Source: Deltaproteobacteria bacterium (lineage in GTDB: Bacteria; Bdellovibrionota; Bdellovibrionia; Bdellovibrionales; JAMPXM01). From it: 64,000 nt of DNA. The translations under genes and the position numbers were made by a program. The notes below the pieces were generated by a model, which did not search any database, was not told the DNA's origin, and worked only from the letters and a program-made list of their open reading frames with translations. Below are positions 56,787 through 63,514 of the stretch, one piece after another; positions within the stretch are counted from its first letter, which is position 1; every line of letters begins with the position of its first letter. The DNA is taken from positions 186,001-250,000 of the forward strand of contig JAFLCB010000001.1 in assembly GCA_017302795.1 (NCBI GenBank), read 5' to 3'.

Positions 56787-57584
56787 ATGAGCCTAGCTGA
56801 ACGAGTCCTCTCAGAACTAGGGAATGGGGAGTGGTGCATCCAGAGTATCGCTCCGTCATTTCAAAGACGATTAGCAACTGGATTACAGATTAATCCATCC
56901 ACTAAGAGTCTATCTGCGATGTGCATGGGATATTACGGGAAAACCCATCCTAATCACATTCTGATTCCATATTCGAGTGAAGCGATTGAGCCAATGCAGG
57001 TAAGTGCTGAGGCAAAGGCACTTGTCGAAGCTACTTTCGTTAAAGAATACCAGGGATCAGGTGTCTGTGAGTTTGAATCAGGAACACGAAAAAAGCTTGA
57101 GCAGGCCTTTGAGATCATTGAAACCGCAAACAGAGATTTATCGTCACTACGCAAATCAATCATCACCGGATTTCTTCGTGTTTCAGGCGTCAATTTCCGA
57201 AGTGCTTCGCATCCACATATCTTCGGGTTGATTTTGCTAGGAGACGGGGTTCGCGAGCAGACTGCGCAAGAGCTTGCTGTGTCCGTTGTTCACGAAATGG
57301 CTCATCAGGAATTATTTCTCGTAAACCTACTCGACCGACTTGTGAACGAGCCGTGGGATTACAATCAAGTTCATGCTCCGTTTCAGGGAATGAAGAGACC
57401 GCCCATCGGGAGATTGCATTCAATGTGGGCTTTGTACCGAATGGTGCAATTCCAACGCTCAATTGGCGACATAAATCAAAAACATCAAGTCCTCTTACAA
57501 CAGAATGTTGAGGCTTTTGAAGATCAAGAACTAACGTCGTTTGCAAAGACGCTAGTTGGGATCGCGGAAAGGCAGGCCAGTTAA
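56787..57584 (+). CDS. HExxH protein resembling RiPP peptide beta-hydroxylases
   Basis: A 265-residue cytoplasmic protein. The C-terminal half contains HIFGLILLGDGVREQTAQEL, then the motif VVHEMAHQELFLVNLLDRL (H169, E170, H173) and the KRPPIGRLHSMWALYRMVQ segment. This order - a GxIxL strand, HExxHxxL helix, then R-x-P-x-x-G-x-L-H - is the plan of the HEXXH peptide-modification proteins that act as iron/2-oxoglutarate beta-hydroxylases on RiPPs, rather than proteases. The N-terminal half (about 1-130) has four cysteines and is not recognised. It is placed directly after the 102-residue exported protein gene. Confidence 0.65.
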   Translation: MSLAERVLSELGNGEWCIQSIAPSFQRRLATGLQINPSTKSLSAMCMGYYGKTHPNHILIPYSSEAIEPMQVSAEAKALVEATFVKEYQGSGVCEFESGTRKKLEQAFEIIETANRDLSSLRKSIITGFLRVSGVNFRSASHPHIFGLILLGDGVREQTAQELAVSVVHEMAHQELFLVNLLDRLVNEPWDYNQVHAPFQGMKRPPIGRLHSMWALYRMVQFQRSIGDINQKHQVLLQQNVEAFEDQELTSFAKTLVGIAERQAS

Positions 57585-57585
57585 T

Positions 57586-59031
57586 ATGAGAAAGTGGCTT
57601 GTCCTCATTGGAGGGATTATTTTTATGACATCAACAACAGTCCTGGCTGCGCCAAAAAAATACGGGTATGTGCCACCGACATTTCCTCGCGACCCTGCCG
57701 AGGTTAACCAGTTCGCAGAACACATCGTTCTTGGTCAAATTCTCGAACCAATGGTTGATACTGACAAACTTGGTAATGTCACACCAGGGTTGGCCGAAAG
57801 CTGGACGTTTGAAGACAAGGGTCTGACAATTCGATTTAAAATTCGAAAGGATCGCACTTTTTCAAATGGGCGAAAGCTTGAATCAAAAGACATCAAATAC
57901 ACGATTGAGAGAGTCATTTCTAAAAAATCTCAGTCGAGTAATTTTATCGCGAGTATTTCATCAGTGGAAAGTCCGTCTGCTGACGTACTGGTATTGAAGC
58001 TAAAAGAACCAAACGTCTCAATTCTTAAGGCTCTCAGTCGAGATCAATTGGGAATTGTGCCGCAGGGATGGAGCTTCGACAAAAATTCAACCGAGCCCAT
58101 CATCGGTTCTGGACCCTATCGACTACTCAAACGGGGGGATAAGTGGAACTTGGAGGCTAATGAAAGGTATCCGCAAGCATCGGCGATCAGTATAAAGGAA
58201 TGGCAACTTGTCTTTTTTGCGGACGGTGATCTCAATGTTCCAACAGGAACTCTTCCCGATTATGTGCCTGGGGCTACACTTTCGACAAAAACTGGAATGC
58301 AGAAGATCGCGGGATTTGAAAGGCTCAAATCAATCAGTCAGATTAGCTACGCTCAGACATCGGCATGGTGGCATCCACATGGTACTCACTTTAGTTCTCC
58401 TGATGTACGCAACAGAGCCATGGGGATGATTGAAACCATCTTGGACAAAGGCTGTAAGAAGTTAGACTTGGATAGAGCGACCGGCGTTATTCCCAAAGGA
58501 GTAGCCGGCCATTTGACGGTAACTCATCCCCCGGAAGTACACAGCAAGAAGTTGCCGAAAGGCGAGACCTTGCGTTTAGCTTTTGTCGGCGCAACATTTG
58601 ACGACTTTTTGAAAGCCAATGATGTTCAGTCAGTAGCTAAAGAATTCGGTTTTCAAATCGAGATTGTGAAGATTTCTCCAGCGGAAATGGGAAAAGTAGC
58701 AGAGAAAAAGCCAGATGTTATTTTTGCTGGCTGGGCTGGCGGGTTCAATGATCCAGAAGGATTCATTGCACTCTTGCCTACCTTTCTTGGAAAGGACTTT
58801 CCAAGCTATATCGGACCAAACTTGGCTGAAAAATACAAACGAGCAAGGCAAGAAGAAAACTGGACTGCTCGAAGTGAATTGTTTCAACAAATCAATGAAC
58901 AGCTTCGAAGAGAGCAGTTCATGGTTCCTGGATGGCGCATTCCATTCTTCATTATCGGTCAACCAAAGATGATTTCCGAAGAGGCAACGTATCGCTATAC
59001 TCCTCGGCTTCATGCAGTTAAGGAGATGTAA
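57586..59031 (+). CDS. Family-5 (peptide) extracellular solute-binding protein without a transporter
   Basis: A 481-residue periplasmic protein with signal peptide ending TVLA. The SBP_bac_5 plan is present: EHIVLGQILEPMVDTDKLGN, GLAESWTFEDKGLTIRFKIR, FSNGRKLESKDIKYTIERVI, and PIIGSGPYRLLKRGDKWNLE; the C-terminal lobe has PDVIFAGWAGGFNDPEG. This family binds oligopeptides. No ABC permease or ATPase genes lie beside it, and the next gene is a membrane histidine kinase, so a receptor role is likely. The ATG at 57586 follows the previous stop by one base. It may capture the product of the 56477/56787 genes. Confidence 0.85.
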   Translation: MRKWLVLIGGIIFMTSTTVLAAPKKYGYVPPTFPRDPAEVNQFAEHIVLGQILEPMVDTDKLGNVTPGLAESWTFEDKGLTIRFKIRKDRTFSNGRKLESKDIKYTIERVISKKSQSSNFIASISSVESPSADVLVLKLKEPNVSILKALSRDQLGIVPQGWSFDKNSTEPIIGSGPYRLLKRGDKWNLEANERYPQASAISIKEWQLVFFADGDLNVPTGTLPDYVPGATLSTKTGMQKIAGFERLKSISQISYAQTSAWWHPHGTHFSSPDVRNRAMGMIETILDKGCKKLDLDRATGVIPKGVAGHLTVTHPPEVHSKKLPKGETLRLAFVGATFDDFLKANDVQSVAKEFGFQIEIVKISPAEMGKVAEKKPDVIFAGWAGGFNDPEGFIALLPTFLGKDFPSYIGPNLAEKYKRARQEENWTARSELFQQINEQLRREQFMVPGWRIPFFIIGQPKMISEEATYRYTPRLHAVKEM

Positions 59032-59032
59032 G

Positions 59033-60427
59033 TTGGCACCTCTTGCCTCCTCTCGAACGAGATCTATCAATCGGTATTTTTTAGGATTGCTTGTCCCTAT
59101 CGTCTTGGTGGCAAGCCTTTCCATCAGTGCACTTTTTGCCTGGAACGACTATCAGACAAACAAGGCCTCGCGTATGGAGAGTCAACGCCTGACGTTTGAG
59201 ACCTTTGCGGCGGTAATAAGACAACCTTTGATTCAAGGTAGCCTTATCGAAGCGAGAATTCGTGCCGAAGCCCTCGCAAGCAATTCGCAAATTGGTTGTA
59301 TTGAGATCACTTCCCCCTCAGAGACGATCAAAACATGCAACAAAAGTAATGCCGGTAAGAACACGGGCCTCAATCGAATGGATACGGATTTATACTTCTC
59401 CGAAGATAAATCAAATCTCATGGGCCATTTGACTATTGTTTTCGATAATTCGGACTTGTTGGCAAACACATGGAAAAATCTGGGAAAAAATGTAACTGGG
59501 TTTGTGATACTCACTATTGCGCTATTTTTGGTTCTTTCGGTAGGCTTTGCGCGTATTCGAAAAGAATTAAATGAGTTGATGAAAATCTTGGCCTCGCCGA
59601 GCGACAATCCACAAAAGATGCCAGTTTTTAAAATCAGCGAATTTCTTTCCTTGGGAAGCAACTTAAGTCATCAGTTTGAAGTGTCCAAGGCAGCAGCGAA
59701 AGCAAAGGCTGCACTTGATGTTGCTAGGCATGTTGCGCACGATATTCGTTCACCTGTAGTTAGCCTGCAAATGGCGCTTCATGCAGCACAGAGTCAGCTC
59801 GATACTCAAACTAAGAGCGCATTGAACAATTCAGCCCAACGAATCAGTGACATTGCAAACGACCTTCTTACCAATCACACACCAGCGAATAGAGTCAGTG
59901 AGGCAAGACCCCCAGTACAACAACTTCCAATGTCGGTTAGTCTCGCTCTCAATGAAATGATTGATGAAAAAGCTCTTCTTTGTAAGGGCACATCGAAAAT
60001 TGAAGTTATTGGTATTTTGGAAAATGAAGACACTCTTATTGAAATGCGTATCAGTGATTTCAAACGAGTCATCTCAAACCTTATCGACAACTCAATTCAG
60101 GCGATGCCGAACGGTGGAAGAATTCAGGTCGTCTATTCTAGGAAAAATGCAGAATGTTGCATCTCAGTCAAAGACAATGGCGTCGGAATGTCGGCAGAAG
60201 TTGTTAGAGACATTCTGGAAAAAGGCGGTACTTACGGAAAACCCGGTGGAAAAGGTATCGGATTTCAATGGGCTAAACAGAAGATTGAACAAGGAAATGG
60301 CCGTATTTTAGTTTCTTCAGAAAAGGGGCTCGGAACGGACGTAAAGGTTATTTTGCCCGCTTTCGCAGATTTGTCGCAAAAGAATTCACCAGAGGTACGA
60401 TTAAGTTTGGTTACTAAGGAAGCGTAA
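59033..60427 (+). CDS. Membrane sensor histidine kinase
   Basis: A 464-residue kinase. Helices at about residues 15-37 and 154-172 enclose a ~115-residue periplasmic sensor with two cysteines. The H-box is VARHVAHDIRSPVVSLQMAL (His236), the N-box VISNLIDNSIQAMPNGGRIQ, and the G-boxes are KDNGVGM and GKGIGFQWAKQ. AAGGAG at 59020-59025 gives the TTG at 59033 a seven-base spacing, so I choose it over the ATG at 59012. It is downstream of a peptide-binding protein that probably presents the ligand, and upstream of the regulator at 60447. Confidence 0.92.
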   Translation: MAPLASSRTRSINRYFLGLLVPIVLVASLSISALFAWNDYQTNKASRMESQRLTFETFAAVIRQPLIQGSLIEARIRAEALASNSQIGCIEITSPSETIKTCNKSNAGKNTGLNRMDTDLYFSEDKSNLMGHLTIVFDNSDLLANTWKNLGKNVTGFVILTIALFLVLSVGFARIRKELNELMKILASPSDNPQKMPVFKISEFLSLGSNLSHQFEVSKAAAKAKAALDVARHVAHDIRSPVVSLQMALHAAQSQLDTQTKSALNNSAQRISDIANDLLTNHTPANRVSEARPPVQQLPMSVSLALNEMIDEKALLCKGTSKIEVIGILENEDTLIEMRISDFKRVISNLIDNSIQAMPNGGRIQVVYSRKNAECCISVKDNGVGMSAEVVRDILEKGGTYGKPGGKGIGFQWAKQKIEQGNGRILVSSEKGLGTDVKVILPAFADLSQKNSPEVRLSLVTKEA

Positions 60428-60446
60428 AGATTTTGAGGGAGGTTTT

Positions 60447-61991
60447 ATGGAAACACCAAGAGTTATTTTTGTTGACGACGAAAGTTGCTTTCAACAGGGA
60501 TTGCAATTGTCTCTGAAGACCGTGTTTGGCTCAGAGCCATCGTTCAAAGCTGAATTCTACTCCCACCCCGAAGACGCTCTAGCCGCTATCAGAGCAAATC
60601 CGTTCAATGTCTTTCTTGTATTCATGGACCATCATTTTCGAGAAGGGTCGGAGAAAGTGACATTAGGGGCTGACTTCATCAAGCCTATTAAACGTATCAA
60701 TTCATACATTGAAATTGTCATGATGTCGGCAGACACCAGCCCAGAGAGCTTGAGATTGTGGCTCAAGAACGGAGCGGATAAATTCATTTACAAAGAGTTC
60801 TCTGAACAGCATGAAAAGCTCCAAATTTTTATTACCGAAGCGCTTACGAAGTTTCGGTCAAAGTTTAACTGTTTTCTCGGCCAGCGTAGAAATCAACTCT
60901 CCCAAGTTCCCGATGCTTTAAAAAAGATAGATGTCGTTTCAATAAATGCTACTATGAAAGCTTCGGCGGAATTGGTCCTTCAGTCTGCCGCATCTGACCT
61001 TTCCGTACTTATTATTGGGGAAACAGGCACCGGCAAGGAACTGATTGCACGAGCCGTTCACCAGAATTCAAAGAGACGCGAAAAGCAATTTAGAACAATT
61101 GATTGTACTCAGTTTAAGAAATCTGAACTAATCGCGAGTGAATTATTCGGTAGCGAGCGAGGAGCTTTCACTGGTGCTGAATCAAAGGTGGGGTTGCTTG
61201 AATTAGCAAATGGTGGAACGGTATTTCTTGATGAAGTTCATCACTTGGGTCCCGAAGCTCAGGCTATGCTCTTAAGGTTTATCCAAGAAAGAAAAATTCG
61301 ACGAGTGGGTGGCAACGTAGAAAAATTTGTGGACGTTCGATTGGTTTTTGCCGCTAAACCTATGTTGAAAGATCTGGTCGCGAGTGACGACTTTTTGGCC
61401 GATCTAATGTACCGAATGAAAGAAATCAAAATTGATCTTCCAAGGCTGATCGAACGCCCCGAAGATATTGAGGTGCTTTGTGAGTTTTTCCTCCACAAGC
61501 ACACCCCAAAAACTGAATCAACGATTCGAAAGCAGTTTCATCCCGATACGTTTGACTTGCTTCGTTGCTACTCGTGGCCTGGGAATGTGCGTGAACTAGA
61601 AAATTTAATTAAGCGTATCTCGGTGCTGGTGGAAGGTCACATTGTGCTTCCAGAGCATATTGAAAGATTCGGGGAGCTAGACTCTACGGCGATGCCCGAT
61701 AATTCATTGAATGCTTTTGAGTCTATGATTGATATGCAGGTCCGACATGAAAATGAAGCCAGAGCATTGATTCTCAAAACCTATCAGATTTGTGATCAAA
61801 ATCTGTCGGAGACCGCTCGTAAGCTTGGTATTGCCAGAACTTCTCTTCGTAGCCAATGCCAGGCCCTTGGCATTTGGGAGAGCATGGATGCAGTGACCAA
61901 AAAACATGCCTCTGAAGACAAGAAGGATCTAAAGCGACGAGTTGATAGCTCACTTCGCTCTCTTCTCAGTCGCGTTGTTGAAGTCTCATAA
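60447..61991 (+). CDS. NtrC-family sigma-54 response regulator
   Basis: A 514-residue regulator with receiver (about residues 4-130), AAA+ (about 165-390) and FIS-type HTH (about 450-475) domains. Receiver: acidic pair VDDE, phosphorylated Asp61 in FMDHHF, and Lys116. AAA+: GETGTGKELI (Walker A), GSERGAFTGA (the sigma-54-contacting loop), and VFLDEVHH (Walker B). HTH: LSETARKLGIARTSLRSQCQ. It would be phosphorylated by the kinase at 59033 and activate sigma-54 promoters. The repeats at 56275 and 62115 are probable binding sites. A GGGAGG site precedes the ATG. Confidence 0.95.
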   Translation: METPRVIFVDDESCFQQGLQLSLKTVFGSEPSFKAEFYSHPEDALAAIRANPFNVFLVFMDHHFREGSEKVTLGADFIKPIKRINSYIEIVMMSADTSPESLRLWLKNGADKFIYKEFSEQHEKLQIFITEALTKFRSKFNCFLGQRRNQLSQVPDALKKIDVVSINATMKASAELVLQSAASDLSVLIIGETGTGKELIARAVHQNSKRREKQFRTIDCTQFKKSELIASELFGSERGAFTGAESKVGLLELANGGTVFLDEVHHLGPEAQAMLLRFIQERKIRRVGGNVEKFVDVRLVFAAKPMLKDLVASDDFLADLMYRMKEIKIDLPRLIERPEDIEVLCEFFLHKHTPKTESTIRKQFHPDTFDLLRCYSWPGNVRELENLIKRISVLVEGHIVLPEHIERFGELDSTAMPDNSLNAFESMIDMQVRHENEARALILKTYQICDQNLSETARKLGIARTSLRSQCQALGIWESMDAVTKKHASEDKKDLKRRVDSSLRSLLSRVVEVS

Positions 61992-62074
61992 GATCTTTTT
62001 TTACTGACAAGTTCATTTTCCTTAGCGCCACTCCCGTAAGCGCTCATCAATTTTACATTTTAATTTTATTTCTT

Positions 62075-62110
62075 GGCTCATTAAATCCAATTTAATGAGC
62101 CTTTATTTTT
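62075..62110 (+). terminator. Rho-independent terminator after the response-regulator gene
   Basis: GGCTCATTAAAT and ATTTAATGAGCC, a perfect 12-bp stem with a three-base loop (62075-62101), followed by TTTATTTTT. It closes the signalling operon. Confidence 0.9.
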
Positions 62111-62112
62111 CT

Positions 62113-62226
62113 GCGGCGAAAGTTCGACGTTTCACCTCTTGATAAAAACCAAATCCCGAAAATGTTGGCGCAAATTCGACGAAGAATCCTATTGCGGTCT
62201 TGAGGGATTGGCGAAGTCTCGACGAA
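62113..62226 (+). repeat. Second three-copy repeat array upstream of a sigma-54 promoter
   Basis: Copies at 62115 (GGCGAAAGTTCGACG), 62167 (GGCGCAAATTCGACG) and 62210 (GGCGAAGTCTCGACG) match the array at 56275-56373. Spacings are 52 and 43 bp. The last lies 89 bp before the -24 GG at 62299. The similarity points to one shared DNA-binding protein, most simply the NtrC-type regulator at 60447. Confidence 0.7.
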
Positions 62227-62297
62227 CTAACCTACACTCTCCTTTCTGAAGAGAACCAAAATCTAACAATTTCAACAAGTTAGTTCGTCACAGGCAG

Positions 62298-62313
62298 TGG
62301 CGATCTCCTTGCA
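62298..62313 (+). promoter_or_regulatory. Sigma-54 promoter of the downstream operon
   Basis: TGGCGATCTCCTTGCA has the -24 GG and -12 GC at the right spacing; it departs from consensus only in the GA after TGGC. It lies 55 bp before the ATG at 62369 and follows the second repeat array. An AGGCAG motif just before the -24 is shared with the first promoter. Confidence 0.7.
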
Positions 62314-62368
62314 ATTCTAAATTATAAGAGGACCTGATTTCGGTTCTCTCTACTGGAGGGATTGAAAA

Positions 62369-62620
62369 ATGAGAACAACGGGAAAATGCCCACGCTGCCA
62401 AGACGAAACATACGAGCGGTTCAGTACACATGCTTACTGCCATTCGTGCAATTACTCACCTGACTTTTCTATTCAGCGAAGACAGTGCGGTGATGATCTA
62501 CCGATTCCACCTTGGGCACACGAGGCAATCAAACAAATGAACAGACAAACGTCGGTAGCTGCACTTATGCCCCTGCCAATGAATCAAAAACCAAAATCAA
62601 AAAAAGGAAGTGCCGCATGA
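62369..62620 (+). CDS. Small zinc-ribbon protein
   Basis: An 83-residue protein. Residues 7-27 hold CPRC and CHSC pairs (KCPRCQDETYERFSTHAYCH), the plan of a small zinc ribbon. The C-terminal half has PIPPWAHEAIKQMNRQ and a basic KPKSKKGSAA tail. No family is recognised. It is the first gene after the second sigma-54 promoter. Zinc ribbons in conjugative elements may act as regulators or transfer accessory proteins, but that is only a guess. Confidence 0.6.
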   Translation: MRTTGKCPRCQDETYERFSTHAYCHSCNYSPDFSIQRRQCGDDLPIPPWAHEAIKQMNRQTSVAALMPLPMNQKPKSKKGSAA

Positions 62621-62889
62621 ATCAAGCCACAACACTATCGGGCTTAAAGGACATGAACCTCGTAACTCACATCAAAAATCCGCATTGGAACATAGAGTTG
62701 ATGAATAAGTTCTGGGCCGGAATCCGAAAGCTTAAAGAACTCTGGCAATGGATTTTGAGCCTTTGGATTTGGCGGATGATTTCACGCTTCGCCGGAGGAC
62801 TTTTCAATTTGCTATTTGCTACTCCCCCTGCGCAGGAGCAGATCGAGCAAGTAAGGGTCAAAGCAATGCAATATCGAAGTGTTTTCTAA
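62617..62889 (+). CDS. Unknown protein with amphipathic or membrane helix
   Basis: A 90-residue protein whose ATG overlaps the zinc-ribbon stop (ATGA). A polar start (MNQATTLSGLKDMNLVTHIK) leads to a Trp-rich segment (ELWQWILSLWIWRMISRFAG) that may be membrane-bound, then EQIEQVRVKAMQYRSVF. It is conserved-looking and in operon; no family is recognised. Confidence 0.55.
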   Translation: MNQATTLSGLKDMNLVTHIKNPHWNIELMNKFWAGIRKLKELWQWILSLWIWRMISRFAGGLFNLLFATPPAQEQIEQVRVKAMQYRSVF

Positions 62890-62904
62890 ATTCAAGGAGG
62901 GGCA

Positions 62905-63105
62905 ATGAGTGCCGCAGAGAATTTTAAAAATAAAAATCTGGACGAGCAAAAACCACTGACAGGGGGTGTAGTCCAAAAAATCAAAGAAGAAATTCGGAAC
63001 TGGTATGGAAGTCTCTCCATTCGGGAACTCACCCAGAATAAGGCATTGATTGCGGAGATCGAGCGACTTGAGAGCTTACTCGCAAAGGGCGCGGTGGTCG
63101 TATGA
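62905..63105 (+). CDS. Small helical protein of unknown function
   Basis: A 66-residue mostly helical protein with AGGAGG before the ATG. It has KIKEEIRNWYGSLSIRELTQ and ALIAEIERLESLLAKGA, a possible coiled-coil end. It overlaps the following gene by four bases (GTATGA). No family is recognised. Its operon position suggests a small accessory factor of the element. Confidence 0.55.
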   Translation: MSAAENFKNKNLDEQKPLTGGVVQKIKEEIRNWYGSLSIRELTQNKALIAEIERLESLLAKGAVVV

Positions 63106-63329
63106 TTGAGCAATCAAAAATACTGAACATGAAAGATGCATCGGATGACGCTGTTTTAGAAGAGGCGGCAAAACGCCTTCAAAGTCAGTATGCCCGCGAA
63201 CATGGAGTTGAGTTTTCGTATGGGACATTCAGATTCATCTTCCACGACGGAAGATTTCAAGGGGTCGAAGATTGGCCTCGTAATAAAAGATATGTGAGTC
63301 CCAAACGGACAAACAATGGAAACAATTAG
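63102..63329 (+). CDS. Small protein of unknown function
   Basis: A 75-residue protein. It has an acidic helix (DASDDAVLEEAAKRLQSQYA), then a short beta-like stretch (EFSYGTFRFIFHDGRFQGVE) and a basic tail (NKRYVSPKRTNNGNN). Its ATG overlaps the previous stop (ATGA). No family is recognised; overlapping starts and stops in this run argue for one coordinated operon. Confidence 0.55.
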   Translation: MIEQSKILNMKDASDDAVLEEAAKRLQSQYAREHGVEFSYGTFRFIFHDGRFQGVEDWPRNKRYVSPKRTNNGNN

Positions 63330-63355
63330 AAAGGTAAACTCTGAGAGGAAAATTT

Positions 63356-63514
63356 ATGGAAGATACGCTTGAAAAAATGGTTTTAAAAATTCTGGGACAG
63401 GTTTCAAGTCTTGAAAAAGAGCGCAATAAGACACTTGAGAGAAAGACCGCAAAAGTTTTGAAGGCTCTTGAATATATGAAAGCTGTTAGCAGAAATAAAA
63501 GACTGGGGGCTTAA
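63356..63514 (+). CDS. Small basic helical protein
   Basis: A 52-residue open frame, MEDTLEKMVLKILGQVSSLE, then KERNKTLERKTAKVLKALEY and a basic RNKRLGA end. It may form one coiled-coil helix. AGAGGAAA precedes the ATG at a good distance, and its TAA overlaps the next ATG (TAATG). It is likely a real small gene of the operon; no function is known. Confidence 0.5.
   Translation: MEDTLEKMVLKILGQVSSLEKERNKTLERKTAKVLKALEYMKAVSRNKRLGA

Larger units (their letters stand above)
61992..62368. other. Regulatory gap between the signalling and downstream operons
   Basis: 377 bp without a gene. It contains a strong terminator (62075-62110), a three-copy repeat array (62115-62224) and a sigma-54 promoter (62297-62313). 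GGAGG lies just before the ATG at 62369. This is the same layout as the 56205-56476 gap. Confidence 0.75.
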
